Assembly (NCBI GenBank): GCA_947462335.1
Contig: OX381720.1
Coordinates: forward strand, 47,356,981 to 47,420,980
Length of the DNA stretch: 64,000 nucleotides
Direction: 5' to 3'
Source of the DNA: Harmothoe impar
Taxonomy: Eukaryota; Annelida; Polychaeta; Phyllodocida; Polynoidae
In this document: positions 32,468-42,381 of the stretch, piece by piece
How positions within the stretch are numbered: position 1 is the stretch's first letter
How the letters are laid out: each line of letters opens with the position of its first letter
Notes under the pieces: model-generated
The model's input: the letters and a program-made list of their open reading frames with translations, nothing else
Told to the model about the DNA's origin: nothing
Databases searched by the model: none
Program-made: the position numbers and the translations under genes

Positions 32468-35400
32468 ATGGCGCGCCTCGGCCCGAGCCTCGCCGAGACC
32501 TCGCCTCTCATTGGCTGGGCGCCGTCTCTCGGGACCCGCGAGACATGGCGCGAGAACAAACATGGCGGCCCCCACGAACAGGTAGACGCAGACGATTTAC
32601 TCGAGTTATCATTTGAACATTCTGCAGTTATTAATGATATTACGCTAGCAGCACCATGGAACAAGAAAGGCGTGGGTTCATGGCAGCCGCACCGTGCCGA
32701 AGGAACACGGCACGCCCGCCCCGGGATGAGTGTCGCCCGCTCAGCGGCCCCACCGGCGGCACCGCCCGGGCGCAGTCACACGCAAACACCGGACTCCACG
32801 CCGACACTGTTCCACACGACTGGCGAAGGTATGAACATTGATTTTAGTGCCATACGCCTAGCATGTGAGTCAAATGATTTAGCAGCTGATATAAATATGT
32901 CTCCCCATTACTTTGCGGCACATAGAAGGGAAAACTGGCCATCTATGAGTGGGCAAAACACAGAGGGATGGGCATCCATCTATGAGTCAGTTAGACAGAC
33001 GGGACTACCAAATGCAATGAAGGCACGTATACCTCTACCTACCTCACTCAACATTGAGGCCTGGGAGAGGTACCTCTACAAGCCGGAAGATAAACAGCTC
33101 TTAGACTACATCACATACGGGTTCCCAATGGGCTATATGGGGCCTGTATCTGATACATCGGGAATCCCAAACCATCCAAGTGCCACCAGTTACAAGAGGA
33201 GTGTTAGTGAGTTTATCAAAACTGAAATGGGTCATGGGGTCCTCATAGGTCCCTCGCCAACCCCCATGTTCCACCCCTGGATGCACGTGTCACCCATCAT
33301 GACGCGTGAGAAATCTGATTCTGCAGATAGAAGAATTATAATAGACATGACCTACCCGAGAGCCTCCTCAGTCAATAGTTACATTATGAAGAATACCGTG
33401 TGTGGCGAACTGCGCCAACATGCCCTCCCAACCATAGACAAGCTTGTAGCAGACGTCATCCACATGGGTGACGACTGCCATCTCAGTACCGCCGATGTCT
33501 CCAGGGCATATAAGAATTTCTCAGCATGTCCATTGTCGTGGCCCCTCCTGGGCATGGAATGGCAGGGAAATTTCTATTGTGACACTACACTGCCGTTCGG
33601 GGCCAGGGCGAGCAGTTCATGTATGCAGCGGGTGGCCACAAAAATCGTGTCAATATTAGCAGAGGAAGGAATAACAGCCCACATGTACTTAGACGATGTC
33701 ATCTTGGTTTCACCAAACAGGAGCAAAGCAGAGGCAGACTATGCAAGGGCAACAGGACTCCTCAAGGAATTGGGCCTCCCCGAGGCCAAGTCCAAGGCCC
33801 AGCCGCCGTCAAGGGCTGTGCGGTGGCTCGGCATCGACATCAACACAGGGGAGATGACCCTCTCCGTACCAGAGGACAAGATCAACAAGACTCTCGACCA
33901 GGTGGGTCACGTAGTTAGAAAGAGGTCAATCACTAAAAAGACCCTCCAGTCAATGTTAGGTCGCCTCCTACATATTGCTAAATGTGTGAGGCCGGCCCGC
34001 CTCTTCGTGAGCAAGTTGCTGGAGGCGCTCAGGGGCATGCGCCATTTCTATATCAACGTAAACAGTGAGATGCGCAGCGATCTGAAATGGTTCTTGGACT
34101 TCTGTCGCAGGTGGAATGGGGTGTCAATGATCCCGAGACACCTGGTCCATCTGGATATATACGTCGATGCATGTCTTTCAGGCATAGGTGCAACCAATGG
34201 CACCACTGCATACTGGAGACAGGTAACACACGTGGACGACCCGGTGGTCAACATCACAGAACTGGAGGGGGCAAATGTGGGAGTCGCCCTCGCCACATTC
34301 ATCGACGAAAGCCACCGGGGAATGCACATTAAGGTGCATTGTGACAATGAAAGTGCGGTCAGCGTGTTCACCACGGGGAGGGGTAGAAACCATGTCCTCC
34401 TGGACTCAGCCAGGAAGGCATGGACCATTCAAGCACTGTATGACCTGTCTATATCATACGTACATGTACCAGGTGTTGACAATGAAATAGCAGATAAACT
34501 TAGTCGTACTCACCTGTCTGATTCTCACATGAGAGACACTCACCACATGTTGATTGACAATTGTTTGCTTCCTGTTGTTCCAAACCTTGAACTGTTTGAC
34601 AAATTGGTTCCCAAACTGTGTTGCAGATCCGGCAGTTACTTATCTGCAGCACCAGGCCAGTTCCAGACAGCACCAGGCGCGGGCTCCAGGGACAAACAAA
34701 AACAACAGGGTGGGGGCCAGCACGTACCTGGCTTTCATGTGGAGACTCGCCAGGGACCCATACTCCCCACATCACAGCGACGTGTGCACTTACCTGGAGT
34801 ACCTGTGCACACACATCAAAGCCCCGGCAACCATAAGGAATCATCTCTCACAGGCCAGGGTACATGTCTCCCTGGTGACAGGGGATGTATACCCCCTCAC
34901 ACACGTCAGGATCACCAGGGCCATGCAGGCCATAAACCGCAACAAGTCATATGTGCCCAAGGTCAAGGACGTGATACCCATGAACGTTCTATCACCTATA
35001 CTCATCAGACTGTGGGGCACACCCCACAAAAACACCGTGAGGGCGGCACTCCTGGTGCAGTACCTCGCGGCACTACGACCGGGGGAGGTCACACCACCCA
35101 GCAAAAGGAAGTTCTCAAGTACATACCACCTCACAAGAGGGGACATCATCTTCACTGGTATGGACCTACAGATAACCATCAAATCCGGAAAGACACTTCA
35201 AAGGACTGGAGAAACAAGAGTTATAACACTGTGCCCATCACCAGACCCAGTGCTATGTGTGGTCACAGCAGTGAGGACCATGTGCATGGACACTCCCACA
35301 CATATTCCCAGCGACCCCCTGTTCATGTTTCCAGACAACAGGGAGCCCCTCCCCACGTCAGAAGTCAGGAAACACTGGGTCCGGGGGCTCAAGGACTTGG

Positions 35401-35476
35401 GTCTCAGTGCAAACAGGTTCACCCTACACTGCCTCAGGAAGACCGCAGCCACGGAGGCATACAGGTCAGGGGCTGA
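32468..35476 (+). CDS. Reverse transcriptase-RNase H (pol) of second Ngaro-type element
   Basis: The frame opens at 32396 with GTG; the first ATG is at 32468 (MARLGPSLAET). RT blocks: RRIIIDMTYP, the catalytic Asp in STADVSRAY (about 33491), LPFGARASSSCMQR and YLDDVILV (about 33688). RNase H residues lie in YVDACLSGIG (about 34160), ELEGANV, HCDNESAV and EIADKLSR (ending about 34505). The remaining ~320 codons (after about 34510) are low-complexity Gln/Gly/His-rich and overlap the recombinase frame, so they may be a fortuitous open frame rather than a protein domain. The region just upstream of the ATG is unusually CpG-rich with several CACGTG-type motifs. Catalytic positions are intact. Confidence 0.9.
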   Translation: MARLGPSLAETSPLIGWAPSLGTRETWRENKHGGPHEQVDADDLLELSFEHSAVINDITLAAPWNKKGVGSWQPHRAEGTRHARPGMSVARSAAPPAAPPGRSHTQTPDSTPTLFHTTGEGMNIDFSAIRLACESNDLAADINMSPHYFAAHRRENWPSMSGQNTEGWASIYESVRQTGLPNAMKARIPLPTSLNIEAWERYLYKPEDKQLLDYITYGFPMGYMGPVSDTSGIPNHPSATSYKRSVSEFIKTEMGHGVLIGPSPTPMFHPWMHVSPIMTREKSDSADRRIIIDMTYPRASSVNSYIMKNTVCGELRQHALPTIDKLVADVIHMGDDCHLSTADVSRAYKNFSACPLSWPLLGMEWQGNFYCDTTLPFGARASSSCMQRVATKIVSILAEEGITAHMYLDDVILVSPNRSKAEADYARATGLLKELGLPEAKSKAQPPSRAVRWLGIDINTGEMTLSVPEDKINKTLDQVGHVVRKRSITKKTLQSMLGRLLHIAKCVRPARLFVSKLLEALRGMRHFYINVNSEMRSDLKWFLDFCRRWNGVSMIPRHLVHLDIYVDACLSGIGATNGTTAYWRQVTHVDDPVVNITELEGANVGVALATFIDESHRGMHIKVHCDNESAVSVFTTGRGRNHVLLDSARKAWTIQALYDLSISYVHVPGVDNEIADKLSRTHLSDSHMRDTHHMLIDNCLLPVVPNLELFDKLVPKLCCRSGSYLSAAPGQFQTAPGAGSRDKQKQQGGGQHVPGFHVETRQGPILPTSQRRVHLPGVPVHTHQSPGNHKESSLTGQGTCLPGDRGCIPPHTRQDHQGHAGHKPQQVICAQGQGRDTHERSITYTHQTVGHTPQKHREGGTPGAVPRGTTTGGGHTTQQKEVLKYIPPHKRGHHLHWYGPTDNHQIRKDTSKDWRNKSYNTVPITRPSAMCGHSSEDHVHGHSHTYSQRPPVHVSRQQGAPPHVRSQETLGPGAQGLGSQCKQVHPTLPQEDRSHGGIQVRG

Positions 35477-35594
35477 TGAACTCCAGGTCCAACGCTATGG
35501 TGGCTGGAGATCAAATGTGCATCGTACATACATTGTGTCTGCTTCAAACAGAAGCATCAACAAGAAACTAGTCAAACGTCTAAGTCAACACTGA
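34554..35594 (+). CDS. Tyrosine recombinase of second Ngaro-type element
   Basis: 346 codons open, in the +1 frame relative to pol and overlapping it by 923 nt. A TGA at 34551 precedes the frame and the first ATG is residue 62 (34737), inside the core-binding domain, so entry by +1 frameshift from pol near the end of RNase H is more plausible than internal initiation. Catalytic residues: R175 (AALRPGEV), Lys near 210-213, H292-x-x-R295 (HCLRKTA), W318 (YGGWRS) and Y326 (RTYIV). It would integrate circular cDNA. Ends 142 bp before B1. Confidence 0.92.
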   Translation: MTIVCFLLFQTLNCLTNWFPNCVADPAVTYLQHQASSRQHQARAPGTNKNNRVGASTYLAFMWRLARDPYSPHHSDVCTYLEYLCTHIKAPATIRNHLSQARVHVSLVTGDVYPLTHVRITRAMQAINRNKSYVPKVKDVIPMNVLSPILIRLWGTPHKNTVRAALLVQYLAALRPGEVTPPSKRKFSSTYHLTRGDIIFTGMDLQITIKSGKTLQRTGETRVITLCPSPDPVLCVVTAVRTMCMDTPTHIPSDPLFMFPDNREPLPTSEVRKHWVRGLKDLGLSANRFTLHCLRKTAATEAYRSGADELQVQRYGGWRSNVHRTYIVSASNRSINKKLVKRLSQH

Positions 35595-35736
35595 ACTCTG
35601 TGATATTACTACCTCCGAGTGACAATTCACATCCATTGCAATACATGTGTTTTATGTCAAATCATGTTTTATACTCTTATTCAATTTTATATTCTCAAAC
35701 CCTCCATCCCTCCCATAATCACCTTGCAGGCTTGGC

Positions 35737-35930
35737 ACGTTATTCATTCATAACATTACAATCTCAATTCTTAAACAAATGTCGTTCATAAAATCAATTG
35801 TTGTGTATAAAATGTATCATTATAAAATGTCAATCTTGTCGTCTCATACAACAATTAATAAATACTTTTATTACTCCAAGCCCTGCGTCCATCTTCAATT
35901 AACATAGGCCTTAGGCGGTAGGCAATAATG
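35737..35930 (+). repeat. Split direct repeat B1
   Basis: Identical on reading to 36212-36405 (offset 475), from ACGTTATTCATTC to GGCAATAATG. Contains AATAAA within TTAATAAATAC, a possible polyadenylation signal. Confidence 0.93.
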
Positions 35931-36152
35931 TGTTACTCATGACCGTGTAAGGCGGGAAGGAGTTCTCATTGTGGCCAGCAGAGGCCTCCCACCCTCACCT
36001 CACACACCCAACCCCACCTGGGTCCAAACCCATAAACTATTTACCACAACCTACCTACAACCGGTCACCCCCTCCCCTCCTCACCATATCCAACCAAAAT
36101 CGTCCATTCAAATCTCCGCTCCCTCACCGACAACACCTACCAACTTTTTGTC
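35931..36152 (+). repeat. Split direct repeat A2
   Basis: Copy of A1, starting at the base after B1. Confidence 0.93.
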
Positions 36153-36211
36153 CCACCCACCCACTCCTTTTTTCAATATTACTTGTATTCCAATATTTCA
36201 ATATTCATATT

Positions 36212-36405
36212 ACGTTATTCATTCATAACATTACAATCTCAATTCTTAAACAAATGTCGTTCATAAAATCAATTGTTGTGTATAAAATGTATCATTATAA
36301 AATGTCAATCTTGTCGTCTCATACAACAATTAATAAATACTTTTATTACTCCAAGCCCTGCGTCCATCTTCAATTAACATAGGCCTTAGGCGGTAGGCAA
36401 TAATG
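36212..36405 (+). repeat. Split direct repeat B2
   Basis: Copy of B1; forms the 3' end of the element. The sequence after 36405 diverges at once. Confidence 0.93.
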
Positions 36406-37029
36406 AACATAGTAATTGCATAGAAGGCTGTAACATTAACATGGTACAAGCAACAGTTATAGAATTATGATACTGTAGAAAAAGACTTTTCATATAGATC
36501 AATAAAAATGATATCACTCCCTTAAAATACAGTAATTTGATATGTATACACAAAGATAAACTGAACATTCAATTTACATTTCGCAATGTCAGCAAACATG
36601 AGTTTAGATTAAGCTCTACTAATAATGGCGTTTTTATTTGAATTGATATCAAAACTTTACTCTCACCATTTATATTACCACTTGTTATTTGACAATACTA
36701 GAAATACAACACGGCTGTAGACCCTTGGTAAGGATGCCGCTTAAAGGTCCATGAAGCTTACTCAGTATTTCGCTTGAAACATGATCCTTTAACTGAGTAG
36801 TATGTGGTTACAATAGCCCATCATACGGGAAACGAGAATACAGCTGAAATGTCAAGTATCCCATTGAAAGCTTTATAACCTGGGAGCACAATGCCGAGGA
36901 TCTAGTCTTGTATTATGTGGGTGTGCCGACTCTAGACAGCCCCTTGTGAATGTTGGTAGCGACGTGTTGCTGGTATTAGTGTTTTAGACAGGGGAGTAGA
37001 AGGAGTCTCATAAAACGGGTTGTAAATGG

Positions 37030-37150
37030 CTGACCACCCGGCAGCGCTGTCCGCAGACTGCGCAGGCGCACTGCGGCCGCCGCCATCTTTATTACCTCAC
37101 GTCTCAGCCACGTGACTGGCTCGAGATTGCCCATAATGCACAGCGCGTCT
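37030..37150. promoter_or_regulatory. CpG-rich promoter-like patch (NRF1, YY1, E-box motifs)
   Basis: ACTGCGCAGGCGCACTG matches the NRF1 palindromic consensus; GCCGCCATCTTT is a YY1 core; CCACGTGAC is a USF-type E-box; GCCCATAATGCAC resembles a ZNF143-type half site. On the minus strand the YY1 core reads AAGATGGCGGC with an ATG opening a ~36-codon frame. Clustering of these in ~110 bp in a CpG-poor neighbourhood suggests a promoter, but no linked gene was identified. Confidence 0.45.
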
Positions 37151-37622
37151 GTGCTGTCTGCATTCCCTGGCGGCTGGCGACTACTTGTAAAGTATGTGTA
37201 GAGCTGGTGGTGTGGCTGGTATTAGCAGTGCTGAAGTGGTGTATATATGACAGTGATATAGAATGCAAGGTTCTCCGGTACTGGGAATACCCTCCCATTG
37301 GCAGCCTGTCTGTATTTGTGTATGTGTGTCTCGGTCGTTTATCTGTCTGTCCCTCCGTCTCTCCCCCTCTCTTTCTCTCTCCTGTCGACGGCTGGGCACG
37401 CGTTGTTGATGGGGCAAGGGGATGGGTCAGTGGGGATGTGAGGACACTGGGATAAATCCCCGGTCGATATGATGTAAAATATAGCTTGTATGAACATATC
37501 TACAGTGGGTTGTAGTCGTCACCATACCATAGGCAGTGCACCCAGAACTACAAACAATACATCATATCTAGGATGGGTTCATCTAGAGTGGATCAGTACC
37601 CTGAGATGTCGCTAGTGTTGTA

Positions 37623-37734
37623 TTGTACTTATTCGTGTATGATAGGCCCTCTCTGTGTATAGCATAGTACTAGTAATAGTTACTATTACCAGCAAAGGAC
37701 AAAGAGAGAGCTTATCATGTACGAATAAGTACAA
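37623..37734. repeat. Short foldback hairpin (~112 bp)
   Basis: TTGTACTTATTCGTGTATGATA at the left edge and the near-complement TATCATGTACGAATAAGTACAA at the right: ~35 bp imperfect arms around a ~45 bp spacer that contains a further small palindrome (ACTAGTAATAGTTACTATT). Confidence 0.75.
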
Positions 37735-37832
37735 AATTAAGGTGGACGTGTCGGAGTAGTGGTCAGATCTAAATGTCCTTCTTCTATTCCTCACCCTAGA
37801 AACGACGCCTATACCTCTCCTACTTCCCATAA

Positions 37833-37897
37833 TGTGTTCACGTGTTCATGTGTTCATGTGTTCATGTGTTCATGTGTTCATGTGTTCTTGTGTTCAT
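37833..37897. repeat. TGTTCATG tandem repeat
   Basis: About eight copies of an 8 bp unit, with one CG and one CT variant. Confidence 0.9.
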
Positions 37898-38545
37898 AGT
37901 CCACCCATCCTATTATAAGGTCCATCCGCCAACCCACATGTATAGCAATGATCAGATGCACGGAACGCTGCACTGATGCCGAGCCACAGGCCTTGTACAA
38001 TCCATTTAAGTGTGGATTAATCTGTCCATGAGTACATTTTGAGACTTGGGAGCTAATGTTGAAACTATAATGGGGGAGCAATCCCCTGATCCTAGAAAGA
38101 CACTTCAGTTTGGCAGAGTGCAACCCAGCAGGAGTTATTACATATAGCGCATGCTCTTTCAATCACTGCGAGTGCCTGTCTGACATATATAGGAGAATGA
38201 AATGAATTTTATTCATACATATGTAATGTATATATATCTGAAAGCACAGATTGAAAAGGACATTGTAACTCAGGGTACATTGTACATCAAGGCCGTTCAG
38301 AGATGCTCCTGCTCGTCCCTATCATAACCTTTACCCATAACAGAGTAATATACTGGAAAGCATATTGCAATCATGATCTGTGTTCTACTTGACACTTTCA
38401 GAGTAGCATAGTGAGCTAGTGCATTATGCCCGAGTGCCAGTATATTTGTATGAATGCAAGCCTGGAAAGTAACTTGTCAGTGATATTCACTGTGTAGCTC
38501 AACAGTGCACAAAGAGCAAAGTAAATCCCATGTTATCAATCAATG

Positions 38546-38586
38546 TCTAATATGTTCTCCTTTTCCCTCTTTCCTTGTAGGTAAGT
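38546..38586 (+). promoter_or_regulatory. Putative recursive splice (ratchet) site 2
   Basis: TCTAAT branch-like motif at 38546-38551, the pyrimidine-rich stretch GTTCTCCTTTTCCCTC... to TTCCTTGTAG ending at 38580, then GTAAGT at 38581-38586. Same orientation and same layout as the site at 17136-17178, 21.4 kb away. Confidence 0.6.
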
Positions 38587-41019
38587 GTGCCATCCCCCTG
38601 CTTCTCAATATACATACCAGCTTCAAGGTAAGGTGTCTATAGTCTATTAGTCCATACCTGAGAGGAACAGGCACGTACTGTGTTGTTTACCGCCGTGCCC
38701 ACGTGAATTACCACCTCACCTCTCACCTGAAAACCTTTGATCTTGGAGAGAAATGCCGCCAAAGGGGCTTTAACCTTTGCGACCCGCCGCCACCACCTCC
38801 ACCCCGGCATGCTGGGTCGATGAGGGCGATGTGGGTGAGGGATGGTTAAAAAGTACATCGGGAGGTCGGGGTTGGGGTCCAATTAGGGCATCTTTGCGTG
38901 GCAAGAAACTATTTTGAAGAATCTTTGAGGGTATTAAAAATAATTTCCCTGAAAGGAAGAGTGGATACTAGTGTCTTGTGGAGTCTTTGATCATAGGGTT
39001 AAGGGCCTGAATACACAGGCTAGTGTTTTGATGGCAGAGATGGCAAGATTTTATGGGTCCTCTTCCTATAATGTCTACCCTTGGCCTTTGAGAAAATGGG
39101 TCAAATCCATGACACGACCGATATTGGACGCACATGGGGTACAATGCAGCCTCGGTCTGATATTGATCAAGATTTGGTGACTTTCAAAAGGTTTTAATGA
39201 GTGCCATTAAACATGGGTAGAAACTCACTCTCATGACAACATTTTAAATTAGCATTGCATTGGCTCTCTGGAATCAGCAATTTTATCACTGAGGTCAAGC
39301 TGAGTGCATTACCACAGTGCAAAACAGTGGATTAGAACCATTTCTCTAGCTACCATGTGTATAACTATTAATATGTCAGATTGCAGCACACAAAGAGTCC
39401 CTAGTTTATACTTCACACCATACCTACCCATGACCTTTAGCAGGTATTCAAATCTCACATGTAAAACCTTATTCACCCTTTGTCATACAAAGCAATATAG
39501 TTGCATAATGTGTTGACATACACTCGGATTTAGAAAATAACCCCCGAGGATAAAGCCACATCCTGTGTTAATCCCTAAGCCAAAGGGTAAACATTTGAAT
39601 TGAATCAGGGTAATGAGGAACCCCACGTGTGAAATCTAACGTCCCAGTCCATGTTCTCATCTATGTTTCACGGTTGTCATGGAAACTATTATTCATGTCT
39701 GAATTAGGGCCACTTTGTGTTAAGGTAGGAGGGAATTTGTGTCCAGTAGTGCAACTGGCGGGAACTGTGAAGTTTAATATTATGGCCAGAACAAGCGAGG
39801 ATTCAGGAGAGACACTAATATCACCAACTGAATCATAATCAATAGTGTTTGATAAGAAGATGGGAAGAGAGTATTGACGATTGGAGATTGAGCACCAGAC
39901 GCCGTTTTCCTCCAGGACCTAATGCCTTTTCACACCTGACCGAGGCTCCTCAGGTGACCAGACCAGACACTGATACATCAGACGTGTCTAGACTCCTCCA
40001 CTGCCCCCCTCATCCCTCCCTGTGTCCCGTCCATCCATCTCTCCTCCTCCAGTTCTGTGCATGGCATCAAGTTCTCTGTAACACCACAGTTTAAACCTTT
40101 TAAAAGCTGGACCTTTAACAGCAAGGTATGCCCTCACAGACAGAGATAGTGATAACAGCTTAAGGGACAGAGGGAGGGGATCAGCCATGTAATCTCCCGG
40201 GTTATAGAGGGATGGAGGCGGACGGTAGTAAACGTGTACAAGGATAATATTTGATACATCTTGATCGACATAACGTATGGTTGACATGCCAGGTGCCGTG
40301 ATGATGCAGATGATCATAGGCTATCGTAATTTAAACTTTTTTAGATATTAGATGTAGCATGCAACTTCCTATTACAGAGTAAAGGGAACATTCGACCTTA
40401 CGTGAAGAAAAGTCGGAAAACTCCGCCGTGTTCTCTTTATCATGGTCTGTCCGTGGTCGTTAGGGAATCCTCAGTCTTGGCAGAAATAGATCAGAGATGA
40501 GATAAACATCACGAAAGCGATGAACCTCTTACTCAAAATAATGTTTTTACATACAGGTGTGCAAGTTACCAAAATATGTATATCTTTTTGGTAAAGTGGG
40601 TTAATGTATGACGTCAAACAGAGATAGGCGTTCCCTATCTAATTTATAGGATGCCTTTTCTTCTTACCCTGAATGTATGCCATAGATTTATGACCCATTT
40701 AAGAAGATGTTTTATAATTATTATGGTGGAAGTTGACCTTTTACCTTACCTGAGTTTGTCACGACCAACCATAGTTATTTCACCTGTGAGCTAATAATTG
40801 GATGTTAAACCTTTGTCAAGGTGCAGACACCCATCTTCACACACAACATTCTATGCTCTACTGCCCAAGTTTACTTAACATTACTGCTGCCTATAATGGG
40901 AGTGCGCCACCCAAGAACCTGTCCAATATTAGCTCAATTTTCCCCATACACCCTTCTTTAAGTCATTTATGAAGCTTGTACACCAAATTACAGAAATGTC
41001 ACGGTGCCTGTATGTTAAG
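38587..41019. other. Noncoding, nothing recognised
   Basis: No supported gene. A weak remnant of the TTAA-type element may lie just before ratchet site 2 (about 38400-38510). Confidence 0.5.
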
Positions 41020-41113
41020 TTAACCCTTTAAGGATGACATGCTGCCTAAAGGCTCAAGTTCATTTGTAATAATGATGCACCAATGCCAACCTAGTGAGTC
41101 ACTCGCTGCATGG

Positions 41114-41119
41114 CGCTGC
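41114..41119. repeat. Target-site duplication CGCTGC, left
   Basis: Exact match to 49933-49938 flanking the palindromic element; 6 bp is the length typical of Polinton/Maverick insertions. Confidence 0.85.
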
Positions 41120-41178
41120 AGTAGTATAGTATGTATCGGAACGGGACTATAGTTAAGTACTGTTTATTACTCAATCGA

Positions 41179-41493
41179 CCTGCAGCCAATCAGAGGCCTC
41201 CATTTGGTCACGTGACCGGAAGTGACCTACTTAGGGGATTAGTGGTGCATTCTGGGTAACCCTGCAGCCAATCAGAGGCCTCCATTTGGTCACGTGACCG
41301 GAAGTGACCTACTTAGGGGATTAGTGGTGCATTCTGGGTAACCTACTGACCTACTTAGAAGCTCTCAGCCAATCAGAGGCCGGCATTCTGGTAACCATGG
41401 TAACGTGACTTACTTACGTCACGTGACCTACTTAGGCTCAGCCAATCAGAAGCCGGCATTCTGGTAACTAGGGTAACGTGACCTACTTAGGGT
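41179..41493 (+). promoter_or_regulatory. Tandem regulatory modules, left terminus
   Basis: Two perfect 82 bp units (41179-41260, 41261-41342) and two shorter diverged ones. Each carries AGCCAATCAGA (CCAAT box), usually a TCACGTGACC E-box next to CCGGAAGTGACC (ETS-like), and TGCATTCTGGGTAA. The arrangement looks like a viral or strong cellular enhancer. Mirrored at 49559-49873. Confidence 0.65.
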
Positions 41494-41575
41494 TTGTTTG
41501 TAAACAACACCACGTGGCTCTCTTGTTTGTAAACAACACCACGTGACACGTGACTGTTTGTAAACAAACAATTCG
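41494..41575 (+). promoter_or_regulatory. Repeated GTTTGTAAACAA and CACGTG motifs
   Basis: Three forkhead-like TGTTTGTAAACAA boxes interleaved with CCACGTGG/CACGTGAC E-boxes within ~80 bp. Mirrored at 49477-49558. Confidence 0.55.
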
Positions 41576-41740
41576 ACTTAGTCTGACATTTTCAGCTGTC
41601 GCATGCTGACCTGCTGCTATCATAAGAGAAACAAAAGCCCTAATCACGCTTTTCAGCTGGATCCTTCCACCCACCAGACATGGATCCAGATGGGAGGGTG
41701 GTTTAAAATTAATCCGTGTACCGACTGTCATACAATAGTG

Positions 41741-41960
41741 TAATTAGTTGAACACGTGTTACCTGTATAAAGGATTAGCAGGTCATGGGCTTAGAGTGTG
41801 TATAGAAAAACAACTACAGGTAGCGTGAACAAAGCGACCCCCTCCCTTTCTGTCACTCTGTCTGTGACTAGAGGGCGCGCGTGTGGTAAGCGGCTTAAAT
41901 CTAAAGAAAAAAAATCACCCTCTCCTGTCGTCAGCAGTCAGCTGGCCGGCTGCTGGAAAA
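41741..41960 (+). repeat. Arm-internal module, diverged inverted partner at 42870-43080
   Basis: ACCTGTATAAAGGAT, TTAGAGTGTGTATA, AACTACAGG, GTGGTAAGCGGCTTAA in order. The reverse complement of 42870-43080 has ACCTGTATAACGGAT, TTAGAGTGTGTATA, AGCTACAGG, GTGGTAAGCGACTTAA in the same order. The mirrored pair is in the right arm. Confidence 0.7.
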
Positions 41961-42342
41961 TGCGATTAGAGGGATGATGAGCGCGGTTTTTTATATTCAA
42001 TATATTAGAAGTGTGCTTTGTTGCTTATATAGTTCATTATGCGTTTAAAATGTTCGCGAGTATCGTAGAAATGTACAAAAATCCTATTGTGGCGCCATCT
42101 GACGAAAAGAGCGGAGAACTATACTAGGGTATGGCGAGCTAGACTAGAGCATGTAATCACCAGGCGGCAGAGTGGTCAAAAGACAATCTCGTAGTAGTAG
42201 GTCTACTTGGATCTTGAGTAGCCACCCTTGTGGTTGCAATTACCTAGACTAGTTGACCCTGCCAGCCTGGTCAAGTGAAATTAGTAAGGAGACCGCACAT
42301 TAACGCGCTCCACAGTCTTTAGACAGTTAAGACTATAGTACC

Positions 42343-42381
42343 GTAGATTCTACTGTGTACTCACACTAACTATTTACAGTG
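42343..42381 (-). repeat. Segment shared with the MITE at 24197-24341
   Basis: The reverse complement reads CACTGTAAATAGTTAGTGTG...ACACAGTAGAATCTAC, differing from 24199-24237 at only a few bases. Mirror copy at 48671-48709. Confidence 0.7.

Larger units (their letters stand above)
30592..36405 (+). mobile_element. Second complete Ngaro-type YR retrotransposon
   Basis: Order on the plus strand: A1 (30592-30813), gag, RT-RNase H, tyrosine recombinase, B1 (35737-35930), A2 (35931-36152), 59 bp spacer, B2 (36212-36405). A copies are 222 bp and B copies 194 bp; each pair reads identically. B1 and A2 abut with no base between. No methylase domain and no target duplication. Sequence is quite different from the element at 9463-15327, so it is a separate lineage of the same group. 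Identical repeats and intact catalytic motifs suggest a young copy. Confidence 0.93.
36406..38545. other. Noncoding with promoter-like patch and short repeats
   Basis: No gene recognised. Contains the separately listed items at 37030-37150, 37623-37734 and 37833-37897. Confidence 0.5.

Noticed and set aside
32468..35476. Methylase domain at the C-terminus of pol (would indicate DIRS proper)
   Set aside because: Sequence after RNase H is low-complexity and overlaps the recombinase; no methylase motif seen.
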